Notes: generated by a model not told the origin, from the sequence alone. DNA of 40,622 nt from Zoogloeaceae bacterium (GCA_031277315.1 JAITMP010000033.1:1-40622), one strand, 5' to 3'. Counted from the first letter of the stretch, positions 25,740-34,644 are shown. Numbers and translations: made by a program.

Positions 25740-25750
25740 GGCGTGTCAGG

Positions 25751-25790
25751 TGGTATCAAGCGGTATCAAGCGATATCAAGCGGTATCAAA
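25751..25790. repeat. Four tandem 10-bp repeats upstream of cysG
   Basis: TGGTATCAAG, CGGTATCAAG, CGATATCAAG and CGGTATCAAA run in strict 10-bp register (minus-strand unit CTTGATACCG), ending 11 bases before the cysG ATG. Confidence 0.85.
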
Positions 25791-25802
25791 CGTTGAGGGC
25801 CG

Positions 25803-25846
25803 GCGGCTTTGTTTCAGCCGCTTTGAATACTTCTGCCGTCATTATA
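25803..25846 (-). promoter_or_regulatory. Candidate cysG -10 box and leader hairpin
   Basis: The minus strand reads TATAAT at 25841-25846, overlapping the end of dsrN, then a hairpin GCGGCT/AGCCGC (25803-25821) and the 10-bp repeats. No convincing -35 is present. It may give cysG its own promoter within the dsr operon. Confidence 0.35.
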
Positions 25847-27269
25847 CCGGCTTGGCCTGCGGACTCGTTGCGGCTGAAGTTGCGACCGAATGCGCGCGGG
25901 CGAAGTTGACGAAGCGGGCGGCCCAGCCGTCGTCGCCGCCGTTGCGCAGGTGGGCGTAAGAGGCGAGCAGATTGCGCCAGACGATGCCGTCATGCGCGCC
26001 GTCGGCGCCGTGGCCGCGCCTGACTTCATAGGCGAAGCGGGTGGCGGGGCCGATGTTTTCCAGACTGGAATAGTGGAACTCGTGCGCCGGAATGCCGTCT
26101 GGATAGAGGCCGGCGGCGGGCGGCCAGGGGTGAGCGGCGGTGGGCGCGAGGCGGACGTAGCCGCGTCCGACCGGCTTCTCGTGCATGAGAACGTCGGCCT
26201 CGATGACGCCGGCCATGGCGCGCTTTTCGCCGCGCCAGACGATGCTGCGGGCGAGGTACATCAGGCCGCCGCATTCGGCGTAGGCGGGCAGGCCGGCGGC
26301 GATGGCGCGGCGCACCGAGTCGCGCATGCGCTGATTGACTTCCAGTTCATGCATGAAGCATTCCGGGAAGCCGCCGCCGAGGAAGAGCGCGTCCACCGCC
26401 GGCAGCGCCGGATCGGCGATGGGGCTGAAGGGCACCAGTTCGGCGCCGGCGCGTTCGAGCGCCTCAAGATCGTCGGCGTAATAGAAGCCGAAGGCGGCGT
26501 CGCGGGCGATGCCGAGGCGGAGCGGCGGAGTGGCGGTAGCGGCAGGAGTGGAGATGGACGCGGGCGCGGGCGGCAGCGGATCGGCCAGCGTGAGACGCAG
26601 CAGGCGGTCGATGTCGACCTGCGCGGCGATGATGGCGGCGATGGCGGCGATGCGCGCTTCGGCGGTGGCCGTTTCGTTGGCCGGCATCAGGCCGAGATGA
26701 CGTTCGGCAATCGACAGCGCCGGATTTTCCAGTATCGCGCCGAGCACCGGCACGTCGGTGTAATGCTCGATGACGGCGCGCAGCTTGGCTTCGTGGCGCG
26801 TGCCGCCGAGCCGGTTGAGAATGACGCCGGCGATGCGGATGCCGCGGTCGAATGCCTGATAGCCGAGAATCAGCGGCGCGATGCCGCGCGTCATGCCGCG
26901 CGCGTCGAGCGCCAGCACCACAGGCAGATCGAGCAGCGCCGCCAGCGCGGCGTTGCTGTTGCCGCCGGTGAGGTCGAGGCCGTCGTACAGCCCCTTGTTG
27001 CCCTCGACCAGCGCCACGTCGGCGGCGCCGGCGTGACGGGTGAAACTGTCGATGATGGCGGCCTGGGGCTGAAGATAGAAATCGAGATTGCGGCAGGGGC
27101 GGCCGCTGGCCGCGCCGAGCCAGATCGGGTCGATGTAGTCCGGCCCCTTCTTGAACGTCTGCACGGCCAGCCCGCGTTGCCGCAGGGCGGCGGCGAGTCC
27201 GAGGCTGAGCGTGGTCTTGCCGGAGGATTTGTGCGCGGCGGAGACGAGAAAGCGGTGCATGCTGCGCAT
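25842..27269 (-). CDS. dsrN: DsrN, siroheme amidase (cobyrinic acid a,c-diamide synthase family)
   Basis: A 475-residue glutamine-dependent amidotransferase of the CobB/CbiA family. In dsr clusters it converts siroheme to the siroheme amide used by DsrAB. The N-terminal ATP-binding domain has the P-loop AAHKSSGKTT (11-20) and KKGPDYIDPIWL; the C-terminal glutaminase domain has nucleophile C333 in YAECGGLMYL and the catalytic His in LLASYAHLR. A Pro/Ala/Thr-rich linker (about 230-250) joins them. It follows dsrP by 12 bases. Confidence 0.93.
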   Translation of the reverse strand: MRSMHRFLVSAAHKSSGKTTLSLGLAAALRQRGLAVQTFKKGPDYIDPIWLGAASGRPCRNLDFYLQPQAAIIDSFTRHAGAADVALVEGNKGLYDGLDLTGGNSNAALAALLDLPVVLALDARGMTRGIAPLILGYQAFDRGIRIAGVILNRLGGTRHEAKLRAVIEHYTDVPVLGAILENPALSIAERHLGLMPANETATAEARIAAIAAIIAAQVDIDRLLRLTLADPLPPAPASISTPAATATPPLRLGIARDAAFGFYYADDLEALERAGAELVPFSPIADPALPAVDALFLGGGFPECFMHELEVNQRMRDSVRRAIAAGLPAYAECGGLMYLARSIVWRGEKRAMAGVIEADVLMHEKPVGRGYVRLAPTAAHPWPPAAGLYPDGIPAHEFHYSSLENIGPATRFAYEVRRGHGADGAHDGIVWRNLLASYAHLRNGGDDGWAARFVNFARAHSVATSAATSPQAKPV

Positions 27270-27281
27270 GCGGCGGGCGCC

Positions 27282-28496
27282 TCAGTCCGTTGTTTTCAGC
27301 GCGGAAGCGTCGGCGGCGTCACGCGGCAGGAAGGGCAGCACGCGTACCGCGATGACGGTGATGAGGAAGGCGAACGCGAAGCCGCCGAAGCCGAGGGCGA
27401 ATTCGCCCGGCACCGGCGCGTAGGCGTTCACGATGCCGTCCTGAAAGCGGCTGGAGACGGCATGACCGGGGAACAGGTCGAGCGGGAAAGCCTGACCGCC
27501 GACGATGGTGACGAACATCTGGGCGAGGCCGCCCAGCGTCACCAGCGCGGAAGCGATGACGACGCGCGTTTGCCCGGCGCCGGGGATGAGCAGCAGCGCC
27601 AGCGGCAGGACGCCGCCGAGGCCGATCTGGCCGAACCAGAAAGCGGTTGTGTAGACGCCGCCGTCCAGCAGCAGGAAGCGTTCGTAAGCGATCTGCTTGG
27701 CGAAATACAGATTGGTCAGGTGCATCACGACGGTGAAATAGAGCGCCGCGCCGACGAAGACGGCGAGCAGGTTCTTCATGCGGGCGAGCACGCGGGCGTT
27801 GGAGGCGAGGCCGTTCCAGGCGTACATCGCGCTTTGCACGATGAGAAACGCCGCCAGTCCATAGGCGAAGGAGTAGATGATGAACATCGGCGCCATCAGC
27901 GCCGAGCCGTAGGCGCTGCGGGCGATGAGGAAGCCGAAGATCGAGCCGGTGGCGGTGGTGAGCGCCAGACGCCAGAAGAAGGCGAGGAAGCCGAGCGCGC
28001 GGGCATACGGATTCAGGCGGCGGTTCATCAAGGTCACCAGATAGGCGGCGACGATGGCGAAGAAGCCCGAGTAGAACAGCATGTTGAGGGCGAAGATGGA
28101 TTTGAAGTTGAAGTGCGTCACCGCCACCAGAAGGCGGTCCGGGCGGCCCAGATCGGCCGCCAGCACGACGAGGCCGCCGGCCATCATGGTCAGCGCCAGC
28201 AGGCCGGAGAGCGGCGCGCGCGCCTTGTAGTCCGGCTTGCCGAAGACCGAGCCGATCGAGGCGACGTTGAGCACGCCCGAGGCGGCGACGACGAGAAATA
28301 CCGCGAAGACGTGCGGGATGCCCCAGACGATCTGGTTGTCCATGCCGGTGGCGATGTGGCCGCTGTGCTCGAAATGCAGGAAGGCGGCGAGGGCGAGCAG
28401 CAGGAACAGGCCGCCCGCCGCCAGCAGGCCGATGAAGACGCCGGTGCGCGGGCGCGTTTCGATGGGAGGAGCAGCGGGAGCGGATAGCGCGGCCAT
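27282..28496 (-). CDS. dsrP: DsrP, NrfD-type membrane subunit of DsrMKJOP
   Basis: A 404-residue integral membrane protein with about ten helices, of the NrfD/PsrC family, that exchanges electrons with the quinone pool. FEHSGHIATGMDNQIVWGIP is typical of DsrP/HmeB, as are LAADLGRPDRLLVAVTHF and IAYERFLLLDGGVYTTAFW. The ATG follows the dsrO stop by two bases. It pairs with the periplasmic ferredoxin DsrO and triheme DsrJ. Confidence 0.94.
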   Translation of the reverse strand: MAALSAPAAPPIETRPRTGVFIGLLAAGGLFLLLALAAFLHFEHSGHIATGMDNQIVWGIPHVFAVFLVVAASGVLNVASIGSVFGKPDYKARAPLSGLLALTMMAGGLVVLAADLGRPDRLLVAVTHFNFKSIFALNMLFYSGFFAIVAAYLVTLMNRRLNPYARALGFLAFFWRLALTTATGSIFGFLIARSAYGSALMAPMFIIYSFAYGLAAFLIVQSAMYAWNGLASNARVLARMKNLLAVFVGAALYFTVVMHLTNLYFAKQIAYERFLLLDGGVYTTAFWFGQIGLGGVLPLALLLIPGAGQTRVVIASALVTLGGLAQMFVTIVGGQAFPLDLFPGHAVSSRFQDGIVNAYAPVPGEFALGFGGFAFAFLITVIAVRVLPFLPRDAADASALKTTD

Positions 28497-28498
28497 GA

Positions 28499-29290
28499 TT
28501 AAAGACCTTCGTAACGGACGCCGGGATCGAGCGCGAGATCGGCGCGCGCGACGGTGGTTCTGACTTCGCGGATGCGCTGCGAGATCGCGCTGGCGGGGTC
28601 GTTCAGGTCGCCGAACAGCATTGCCGCGTGGCCGGCGGCGGCGCAGGCGGCGACACAGGCCGGCGTCTCGCCGCGGTCGATGCGATGCACGCACAGCGTG
28701 CAGCCTTCGACGCAGCCCTGACCGCGCGGCACTTCGGGATTCTGGTCGGTGTGCGGTTCATGCACGAAGGAGCGCGCCTTGTAGGGGCAGGCCATCATGC
28801 AGTAACGGCAGCCGATGCAGATGTGGCGGTCAACCAGCACGATGCCGTCGGCGCGCTTGAAGGAAGCGCCGGTCGGACAGACGTCGACGCAAGGCGGATG
28901 GGCGCAGTGCTGGCACATCATCGGCAGCGAAAGGGCGCGTCCGGTGGCGTGTTCCTTCAGGTCGATCTTGCGAATCCATTGCGCGTCGGTGCGCGGCCGG
29001 GCGACTTCGCCGAGGCCGTTTTCCTTGCCGCAGGCGGCGACGCAGTCTTCGCAGCCGGTCTGGCAGCGCGTGACGTCGATCAGCAGGCCCCAGCGTACGG
29101 CGGCGCTGGCGGCTTCCTCTTCCGGGCGGGCGGCGGCGATCTGGATGAGGCGGATGCCGGGCGCCAGCGTCAGCGTGGCGAGTGTGGTGAGCGTGGCGGC
29201 GGCAGCGATGAAGCCGCGCCGGCCATTGTTGCCATCGCGGGCGTTGTTGCCGCGATTATCGTTGTTGCCGATGTCGCCGCGCTCGTTCAT
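28499..29290 (-). CDS. dsrO: DsrO, Tat-exported periplasmic ferredoxin subunit
   Basis: A 263-residue iron-sulfur protein of DsrMKJOP. A twin-arginine signal (GRRGF at 23-27, then a hydrophobic stretch to about residue 54) directs folded export. Cysteine groups at 76/80/83/87, 126/129/134/138, 158/161/164/168 and 193/197/200/212/216 give ligands for up to four [4Fe-4S] clusters. Unusually, residues 8-25 are three hexapeptides GNNDNR, GNNARD, GNNGRR encoded by an 18-bp tandem repeat; the last supplies the twin arginine. The gene overlaps dsrJ by four bases. Confidence 0.94.
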   Translation of the reverse strand: MNERGDIGNNDNRGNNARDGNNGRRGFIAAAATLTTLATLTLAPGIRLIQIAAARPEEEAASAAVRWGLLIDVTRCQTGCEDCVAACGKENGLGEVARPRTDAQWIRKIDLKEHATGRALSLPMMCQHCAHPPCVDVCPTGASFKRADGIVLVDRHICIGCRYCMMACPYKARSFVHEPHTDQNPEVPRGQGCVEGCTLCVHRIDRGETPACVAACAAAGHAAMLFGDLNDPASAISQRIREVRTTVARADLALDPGVRYEGL

Positions 29291-29679
29291 GGCTGTGCTT
29301 TCACGGCGGTTTTCCGCCCCGGCTTCGGCTGGTGGCAGTCCCAGCAGTCCGGCTTGACGGCGGCATAATCGTGGCAGCCCTGGCAGAAGCCGCCGGCGCC
29401 GATGACGCTGCCGGTTTCGCGGCTGGCGTGGCAGGCGATGCATTCATTGAGGCTGTATTTCTTCGTGCGGATGCCTTCGCGCAGGGTGCGGTCGCGCTGG
29501 TGCCGGAGCAGCGTCATGTGCTCGCGCCGCATGACCTCCTTCGGCTCGACGCACTGGCCGGGCTGCGCGATGGCGATCTCCGGCAGCGGCGTGCGGCCGG
29601 ATTGCGTTGCATGCGCCGTCGTCGTGACGGCGATCAGCCCGCAAAGCACGGCAAGGACGGCGGCCGCCGGGAATCTCAT
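29287..29679 (-). CDS. dsrJ: DsrJ, periplasmic triheme cytochrome c
   Basis: A 130-residue exported cytochrome with an uncleaved or cleavable N-terminal hydrophobic segment (1-~24). Three heme c sites are visible: CIACH (80-84), CQGCH (99-103) and CWDCH (112-116). C43 in GQCVEP matches the cysteine known in Allochromatium DsrJ to be a possible axial heme ligand. It is coupled by ATGA overlaps to both dsrL upstream and dsrO downstream. Confidence 0.95.
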   Translation of the reverse strand: MRFPAAAVLAVLCGLIAVTTTAHATQSGRTPLPEIAIAQPGQCVEPKEVMRREHMTLLRHQRDRTLREGIRTKKYSLNECIACHASRETGSVIGAGGFCQGCHDYAAVKPDCWDCHQPKPGRKTAVKAQP

Positions 29680-31637
29680 TCGCCCAATCCCATCTGGATA
29701 TAGCCGGTCGGGCAGACTTCGTGGCAGATGTGGCAGCCGATGCAGCGCGTGTAGTCGGTGTAGACATAGCGGCCGGTGGTGGCGTCTTTCTTCGGCACGC
29801 GCTTGACCGCCGTCTGCGGGCAGTACACCACGCAGTTGTCGCACTCGAAGCATAGGCCGCAGCTCATGCAGCGCTTGGCTTCGGCGACAACCTGCTTCTC
29901 GTCGAGCGGCGTCAGGCGTTCGGCGAAATTGCCGAGCGCCGAGGTTTTCGTCAGCGTGGAGACGGCGCGGGCGTTGCGCGGCGTGTAGCTGAAGTGGCCG
30001 AGGAACAGTTCCTTGTACGTGATGACGTGGCGCTCGGAGCGGTCGTCGTAGTTGTGCACCGCGCTGGAGAGGGCGTCGGTGCCGCGCGTGGGCTGCGTGA
30101 GCGGCGGCACGGGCTTGCCGGATTCGCTCAGCTTGTATTCCATGTCCCAGTGATGCACGTCGATCTTTGGCCGCTTCGGTTGTTCCTCGCCGCGCAGGAA
30201 GCGGTCGATGCCGTCGGCGGCGACCCAGCCGTGACCGATGGCGGTGGTGAGCAGGTGCGGACGGATGACGTCGCCGCCGGCGAAAACGCCGGGCTGGCCC
30301 GCCACCTGATAATTCTTGTCGGCGGCGATGTTGCCCTTGCCGGAGTCGAGTCCCGCCAGGCCGCTGAAGTCGACCGTCTGGCCGATGGCGGAGACGATCA
30401 GATCGGCGGGAATGTCTTCCTCGGTGCCGGCGACCATTTCGATTTCCAGTTTCGGGCCGACGAAGCGCGCCTTGCATTGCGCCACGCGCAGCGCGGTGGC
30501 GCGGCCATCGGCGCCGCGCACGACGCCGACCGGCGCCCAGCCGCCGCGAATGTCGATGCCCTCCGCCGTCGCTTGCGCGATTTCGTGCTTGTTGGCCTGC
30601 ATCTTGTCCACCGGGAAGACCGAGGTCAGCACGACCTCGACGCCCTGACGCGGCGCGTCCTTGTTGCCGTCCGTGGCGCGGCCGTTGATGACATCTTCCG
30701 GGCGCGCGGCGGCGCCGTCGACAGCGCCCAGCCGCCGCGCCACGGTGGCGACGTCAATCGAGGTGTCGCCGCCGCCGACCACCACCACGCGCCGGCTGAC
30801 GTGCTGCAAGCGGCCTTCGTTGAAGGCGCGCAGGAAGGCGGTGGCGGGAACGACGTTGGGCGCTTCGCCGTCGGCGCAGGGCAGCGCCCGGCCGCCTTGT
30901 GCGCCGGGGCCGAGGAAAACGGCGTCGAACTGGCGGCGGATGTCTTCCAGCGTGATGTCGACGCCGATGCGCGTCTTCAGCCGCGTCTTGACGCCCAGAT
31001 CGAGGATGCGCTGGATTTCGGCATCCAGCACGTCGCGCGGCACGCGGAAGTCGGGAATGCCGTAACGCATCATGCCGCCGAGTTGTTCGTGCTCGTCGAA
31101 GATGGTCGCCTCGTGGCCCATGCGCGCCAGTTGATAGGCGCAGGAGAGGCCGGCCGGGCCGCCGCCGATGACGGCGATTTTCTTGCCGCTTCGGGCGGCG
31201 GGGGGCGCGAATTTCAGCCCGTTCTTGATGGCGTATTCGCCGAGGAAGTGCTCGACGGCGTTGATGCCGACGTGGTCTTCGAGGGCGTTGCGGTTGCAGC
31301 CGCTTTCGCACGGCGCCGGGCAGACGCGGCCCATGACGGCGGGGAAGGGGTTGGCCTCGGTGAGGCGGCGCCAGGCGTATTCAGCCGTTGGCATCGCCGG
31401 CTTGCCGTCGGCGCCGAGCGGCGGCTTTTCCATGCCGCGCATGATGTTCAGGTAGCCGCGAATGTCCTCGCCGGAAGGGCAGCTTGCCTGGCAGGGCGGG
31501 GCGGACTGGATGTAGGTCGGGCACTTGTAGGAATGGCTGGCCTGGAAGATCTGCTTGTTCCAGGGCAGGGGCCGGCTGTCGCCGTCCTGATAGCGGCGGA
31601 AATTCAACACGGATTTTTTTTCCTCGACGGCTGACAT
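29676..31637 (-). CDS. dsrL: DsrL, NAD(P)H:acceptor iron-sulfur flavoprotein
   Basis: A 653-residue cytosolic flavoprotein that takes electrons from DsrAB during sulfur oxidation and reduces NAD(P)+. The N-terminal part has [4Fe-4S] ligands (PPCQASCPSGEDIRGYL and VCPAPCESGCNRN), as in glutamate synthase small subunits. The FAD domain has IGGGPAGLSCAYQL and a second nucleotide domain VVVGGGDTSID. The C-terminal ferredoxin domain has CMSCGLCFECDNCVVYCP and CIGCHICHEVCP. A GAGGAG site precedes the ATG at 31637. Together with dsrEFH it marks the oxidative pathway. Confidence 0.95.
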   Translation of the reverse strand: MSAVEEKKSVLNFRRYQDGDSRPLPWNKQIFQASHSYKCPTYIQSAPPCQASCPSGEDIRGYLNIMRGMEKPPLGADGKPAMPTAEYAWRRLTEANPFPAVMGRVCPAPCESGCNRNALEDHVGINAVEHFLGEYAIKNGLKFAPPAARSGKKIAVIGGGPAGLSCAYQLARMGHEATIFDEHEQLGGMMRYGIPDFRVPRDVLDAEIQRILDLGVKTRLKTRIGVDITLEDIRRQFDAVFLGPGAQGGRALPCADGEAPNVVPATAFLRAFNEGRLQHVSRRVVVVGGGDTSIDVATVARRLGAVDGAAARPEDVINGRATDGNKDAPRQGVEVVLTSVFPVDKMQANKHEIAQATAEGIDIRGGWAPVGVVRGADGRATALRVAQCKARFVGPKLEIEMVAGTEEDIPADLIVSAIGQTVDFSGLAGLDSGKGNIAADKNYQVAGQPGVFAGGDVIRPHLLTTAIGHGWVAADGIDRFLRGEEQPKRPKIDVHHWDMEYKLSESGKPVPPLTQPTRGTDALSSAVHNYDDRSERHVITYKELFLGHFSYTPRNARAVSTLTKTSALGNFAERLTPLDEKQVVAEAKRCMSCGLCFECDNCVVYCPQTAVKRVPKKDATTGRYVYTDYTRCIGCHICHEVCPTGYIQMGLGE

Positions 31638-31647
31638 GATGATCTCC

Positions 31648-33180
31648 TCAATCGTTGCTACCGATCCGGATGGCCGCGCTGACGAGCTGATGCACGCCGC
31701 CGACCATGCCACGGTCGAATTTGTAATAGGGCAAAACCTTGGTGAATTGCGCCTTGCAGATGGCGCAGATGGTCGCCATGAAATTCACGCCGTCCTGCTC
31801 CGCCACTTGCTTCAGCGCCGCCATGCGCGGCATGGCGCCCTTGACGCGCAGTTCGAGCAGTTCGTCGGTGAGCAGGCCGCCGCCGCCGCCGCAGCAGAAC
31901 GTCGCTTCGCGGGTGGTGCCGGGGTCCATCTCGACATACTTGTTGGCGACGGCCTTGATGATGTTGCGCGGAATCTCGAACTGGCCGCCGGGCGCGTCGC
32001 CCATGCGCGAGGCGCGCGCCACGTTGCAGGAATCGTGAAAGGTGATGACGCGCTGGTCGTTGGCTTCCTTGTCGAAGCGCAGCGCGCCGCGCTGGATCAG
32101 ATCCCAGGTCACTTCGCAGATGTGCGCCGGCTGCTTGTAGCGGGGATCGAGCTGGCGCTGCAACTGCACGGCGAAGGGATCGTCGGCGCCGGCGCCGATG
32201 CCGGTCAGGGTGTTCCAGAAACTGTAGGCGACGCGCCAGGCGTGGCCGCACTCGCCGACGACGATGCGCTTGACGCCGAGTTCGAGCGCCGCCTCGCGCA
32301 CGCGCAGCGCGATCTTGCGCAACTGCTCGTAGTTGCCGATGAAAAGGCCGAAGTTGCCGGCTTCGGAGGCTTTCGAGGACAGCGTCCAGGAAATGCCGGC
32401 GGCGTGAAACACCTTGCCGTAGCCGATCAGGCTGTCGATGTGCGGCTCGGCGAAGAAATCCGCCGAGGGGGTGATGAGCAGGACTTCGGCGCCCTTCACG
32501 TCGAGCGGGAAGCGGACATCGGCGCCGGTGTCTTCCTTCACGTCTTCCTCGACGCCTTGCAGGGTGTCGGCCAGCGCCGGGCCGGGCAGGCCGAGGTTGT
32601 TGCCGATCTTGTGCACCTTGCCGATGATCTCGTTCGAGTATTTCTGGCCGTAGCCGACGGCGTCGAGAATCTCGCGCCCGGCCATGGTGATTTCAGCGGT
32701 GTCGATGCCGTAGGGGCAGAACACCGAGCAGCGGCGGCATTCGGAACACTGGTTGTAATACTTGTACCAGTCTTCGAGCGCCTCGCGCGTCAGGTCGCGC
32801 GCGCCGACGAGTTGCGGAAACAGCTTGCCGGCGGGGGTGAAGTGGCGGCGGTAGACGCTGCGCAGCAGATCCTGCCGCGCCACCGGCATGTTCTTCGGAT
32901 CGCCGGTGCCGAGGAAGTAGTGGCACTTGTCGGTGCAGGCGCCGCAGTGCACGCAGGCGTCGAGATAAACCTTCAGCGAGCGGTATTGCTTCAGCAATTC
33001 GCCGAGGCGGGCGACGGCCTTCTGCTCCCAGTCCGGCACGAGTTCGGCGGGAAAGCCGATGGCTTCGTTGATCTTGCCGGAAGCGGGATACGGCTTGCTC
33101 CCGCTCATCGCGTCCGGCGCGAGGGGCGGGATGGCGGAGAAGTCCCCGAGTTCGGGCGTCGTGAATTCGGCGGCGGCCAT
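31648..33180 (-). CDS. dsrK: DsrK, HdrD-like catalytic subunit
   Basis: A 510-residue cytosolic/membrane-bound iron-sulfur protein that exchanges electrons with the DsrC trisulfide or disulfide. Two [4Fe-4S] sets are visible: C76/C79/C82/C86 and C145/C148/C151/C155. The two CCG-type regions (CGHAWRV, HDSCNVARASRMG and FCCGGGGGLL) should bind the noncubane catalytic cluster, as in heterodisulfide reductase HdrD. It is 8 bases downstream of dsrM and 10 upstream of dsrL. Confidence 0.96.
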   Translation of the reverse strand: MAAAEFTTPELGDFSAIPPLAPDAMSGSKPYPASGKINEAIGFPAELVPDWEQKAVARLGELLKQYRSLKVYLDACVHCGACTDKCHYFLGTGDPKNMPVARQDLLRSVYRRHFTPAGKLFPQLVGARDLTREALEDWYKYYNQCSECRRCSVFCPYGIDTAEITMAGREILDAVGYGQKYSNEIIGKVHKIGNNLGLPGPALADTLQGVEEDVKEDTGADVRFPLDVKGAEVLLITPSADFFAEPHIDSLIGYGKVFHAAGISWTLSSKASEAGNFGLFIGNYEQLRKIALRVREAALELGVKRIVVGECGHAWRVAYSFWNTLTGIGAGADDPFAVQLQRQLDPRYKQPAHICEVTWDLIQRGALRFDKEANDQRVITFHDSCNVARASRMGDAPGGQFEIPRNIIKAVANKYVEMDPGTTREATFCCGGGGGLLTDELLELRVKGAMPRMAALKQVAEQDGVNFMATICAICKAQFTKVLPYYKFDRGMVGGVHQLVSAAIRIGSND

Positions 33181-33188
33181 AAGCGTGT

Positions 33189-33911
33189 TCAGCTCCGTTC
33201 CAGTTCGGCCGCCCAGGGCGCCAGATGGCGCTTCTCGCGCGGATCGTCGGCCTGATTGCGGGTCGGGCTGAAGAACAGGCCCGGCGCGTGCAGCAATTTG
33301 CTGAAGGGGAAAATAATCAGCAGCAGCGCCACCAGCAGAAGGTGGACGTACAGGCCGGGATGCGACGGCAGCGGCTGCAAATCAAAACGCATCAGGCCGA
33401 GAAAAAACGCTTTCACGGCGACGATGTCGGTGTGGGCGATGAATTTCATGCCCAGCCCGGAGAGGCCGATGCCCGCCAGCAGCGCCAGCATCAGGTGGTC
33501 GGAGGGCGTCGAGATGTAGCGGACGCGCTCGACGAGGAACCGCCGCCCCCACAGACCGGCGAGGCCGGCCAGCATGGCGAAGCCGGCATAGAGGCCGAAC
33601 GGCTGCGCCCAGCCGACCCAGAACCAGACCGGCTCGGTGAAATAGCGCAGATGGCGGATCAGCACCAGAAGCAGGGCGCCGTGGAACAGGATGCCGAAGG
33701 CCCACAGCCACAGATTGGATTTGAACAGGCTCTCGAACAGCATCGCTTCGCGCAGCATGCGCAGCCAGACGCCGCCGGCGCTGATCGGCGCCGGCGTGGT
33801 GGGAATCTTCAGCGGCGCCGGCGTGCGGACATAATCCACGATCTTGATGCCGAGGCCGGCGATGAAAATCACCGCCGCCGCGTAGAAGAGCAGCGCGAAG
33901 AACAGGCTCAC
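33189..33911 (-). CDS. dsrM: DsrM, heme b membrane subunit (NarI-like)
   Basis: A 240-residue membrane protein with five to six helices, of the nitrate reductase gamma (NarI) family. Histidines in LFHGALLLVLIRHLRYF and in YVHLLLVALLL and FSKLLHAPG are the likely heme b ligands. It anchors DsrK and reaches the quinone pool. The start codon is GTG with a GGGGGAGG site. It is 78 bases downstream of dsrC. Confidence 0.94.
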   Translation of the reverse strand: MSLFFALLFYAAAVIFIAGLGIKIVDYVRTPAPLKIPTTPAPISAGGVWLRMLREAMLFESLFKSNLWLWAFGILFHGALLLVLIRHLRYFTEPVWFWVGWAQPFGLYAGFAMLAGLAGLWGRRFLVERVRYISTPSDHLMLALLAGIGLSGLGMKFIAHTDIVAVKAFFLGLMRFDLQPLPSHPGLYVHLLLVALLLIIFPFSKLLHAPGLFFSPTRNQADDPREKRHLAPWAAELERS

Positions 33912-33989
33912 CGCGCCTCCCCCGCCCTGGCCCGGCGCGAATCTGTCAACGGAAATGTCGCCATGCCGTCCATGACGGGGCGGTTTGCC

Positions 33990-34322
33990 TCAAACGCAGC
34001 CGGTCGGCTTGGGCAGGCCGGCGATCTTGCACGCCTGCTTGGCCGGGCCGTAGGGGAACAGTTCGTAGAGATACTGGCTGTTGCCCTTGTCCGCGCCGAG
34101 CTTCTTGCCGATGGCCTTGGTCAGCACGCGCACGGCGGGCGCGATCTGGAATTCATTGTAATACTCGCGCAGGAAGTTGATGACTTCCCAGTGCTGCTCG
34201 CTCAGGTTGACGTTCTCCTGCTCGGCGAGAACCTTGGCGACGTCCTCGTTCCATTCGTTGAGGTCGGTCAGGTAGCCTTCCTCGTCGGTGTCGTATTGCT
34301 TGCCGTTGACTTCAATAGCCAT
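33990..34322 (-). CDS. dsrC: DsrC, sulfur-carrier protein with both redox cysteines
   Basis: A 110-residue protein that carries sulfur between DsrEFH, DsrAB and DsrMK. Its C-terminal arm is intact: QACKIAGLPKPTGCV holds C98 and the penultimate C109, the pair required for the DsrC trisulfide. The AGGAG site precedes the ATG. Two other DsrC-family proteins lacking both cysteines are encoded at 38950 and 39300, so this is the only catalytic copy in the window. Confidence 0.97.
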   Translation of the reverse strand: MAIEVNGKQYDTDEEGYLTDLNEWNEDVAKVLAEQENVNLSEQHWEVINFLREYYNEFQIAPAVRVLTKAIGKKLGADKGNSQYLYELFPYGPAKQACKIAGLPKPTGCV

Positions 34323-34344
34323 GATGCGTCTCCTAAAAAAACGG

Positions 34345-34644
34345 TTACAGCCAGGATTGGCAGACCGGATGCTCCGCCACCAGATCGACGAAGCCGCCGT
34401 AATCGACCAGCTCGACGCCTTGCAGAACGTGATCGCTCATGCCGCGCGCGTCCAGATCGGGTTTCAGCGCGTAGATCTTCACTTGCCCCATCGCCTGCGT
34501 CAGCCTGGCGGCGGCGGTCGTGCCGGTGGTGGCGGCATACACGCCGTCTTCGATGAGGAGCACGGCGCCGCCCGGCTGCGCCGTGGCGAGGCACGTGTCG
34601 AGCGCGTTGCGATCCAGCGGCGATTTGTTCACGATGTGCAGCAT
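34345..34644 (-). CDS. dsrH: DsrH, sulfur relay subunit
   Basis: A 99-residue TusB/DsrH-family subunit of the DsrE2F2H2 hexamer. MLHIVNKSPLDRNALDTCL carries C18, the position of the conserved family cysteine. The C-terminus DLVAEHPVCQSWL resembles the TusB/DsrH tail. A GGGGGAG ribosome site precedes the ATG. It sits between dsrF and dsrC. Confidence 0.94.
   Translation of the reverse strand: MLHIVNKSPLDRNALDTCLATAQPGGAVLLIEDGVYAATTGTTAAARLTQAMGQVKIYALKPDLDARGMSDHVLQGVELVDYGGFVDLVAEHPVCQSWL

Noticed and set aside
25890-28487. An 865-codon open frame on the plus strand, antisense to dsrN and dsrP
   Set aside because: It is a high-GC shadow: composition is rich in Gly/Arg/Asp/His with no domain, while the opposite strand encodes well-recognised proteins. 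The same holds for long antisense frames at 1237-2688 (minus), 29994-31634, 31636-33255 and 35770-37980 (plus).
33944-33949. Perfect minus-strand TTGACA between dsrC and dsrM as an internal promoter
   Set aside because: The region 16-18 bases downstream is almost pure G/C with nothing like a -10 hexamer.
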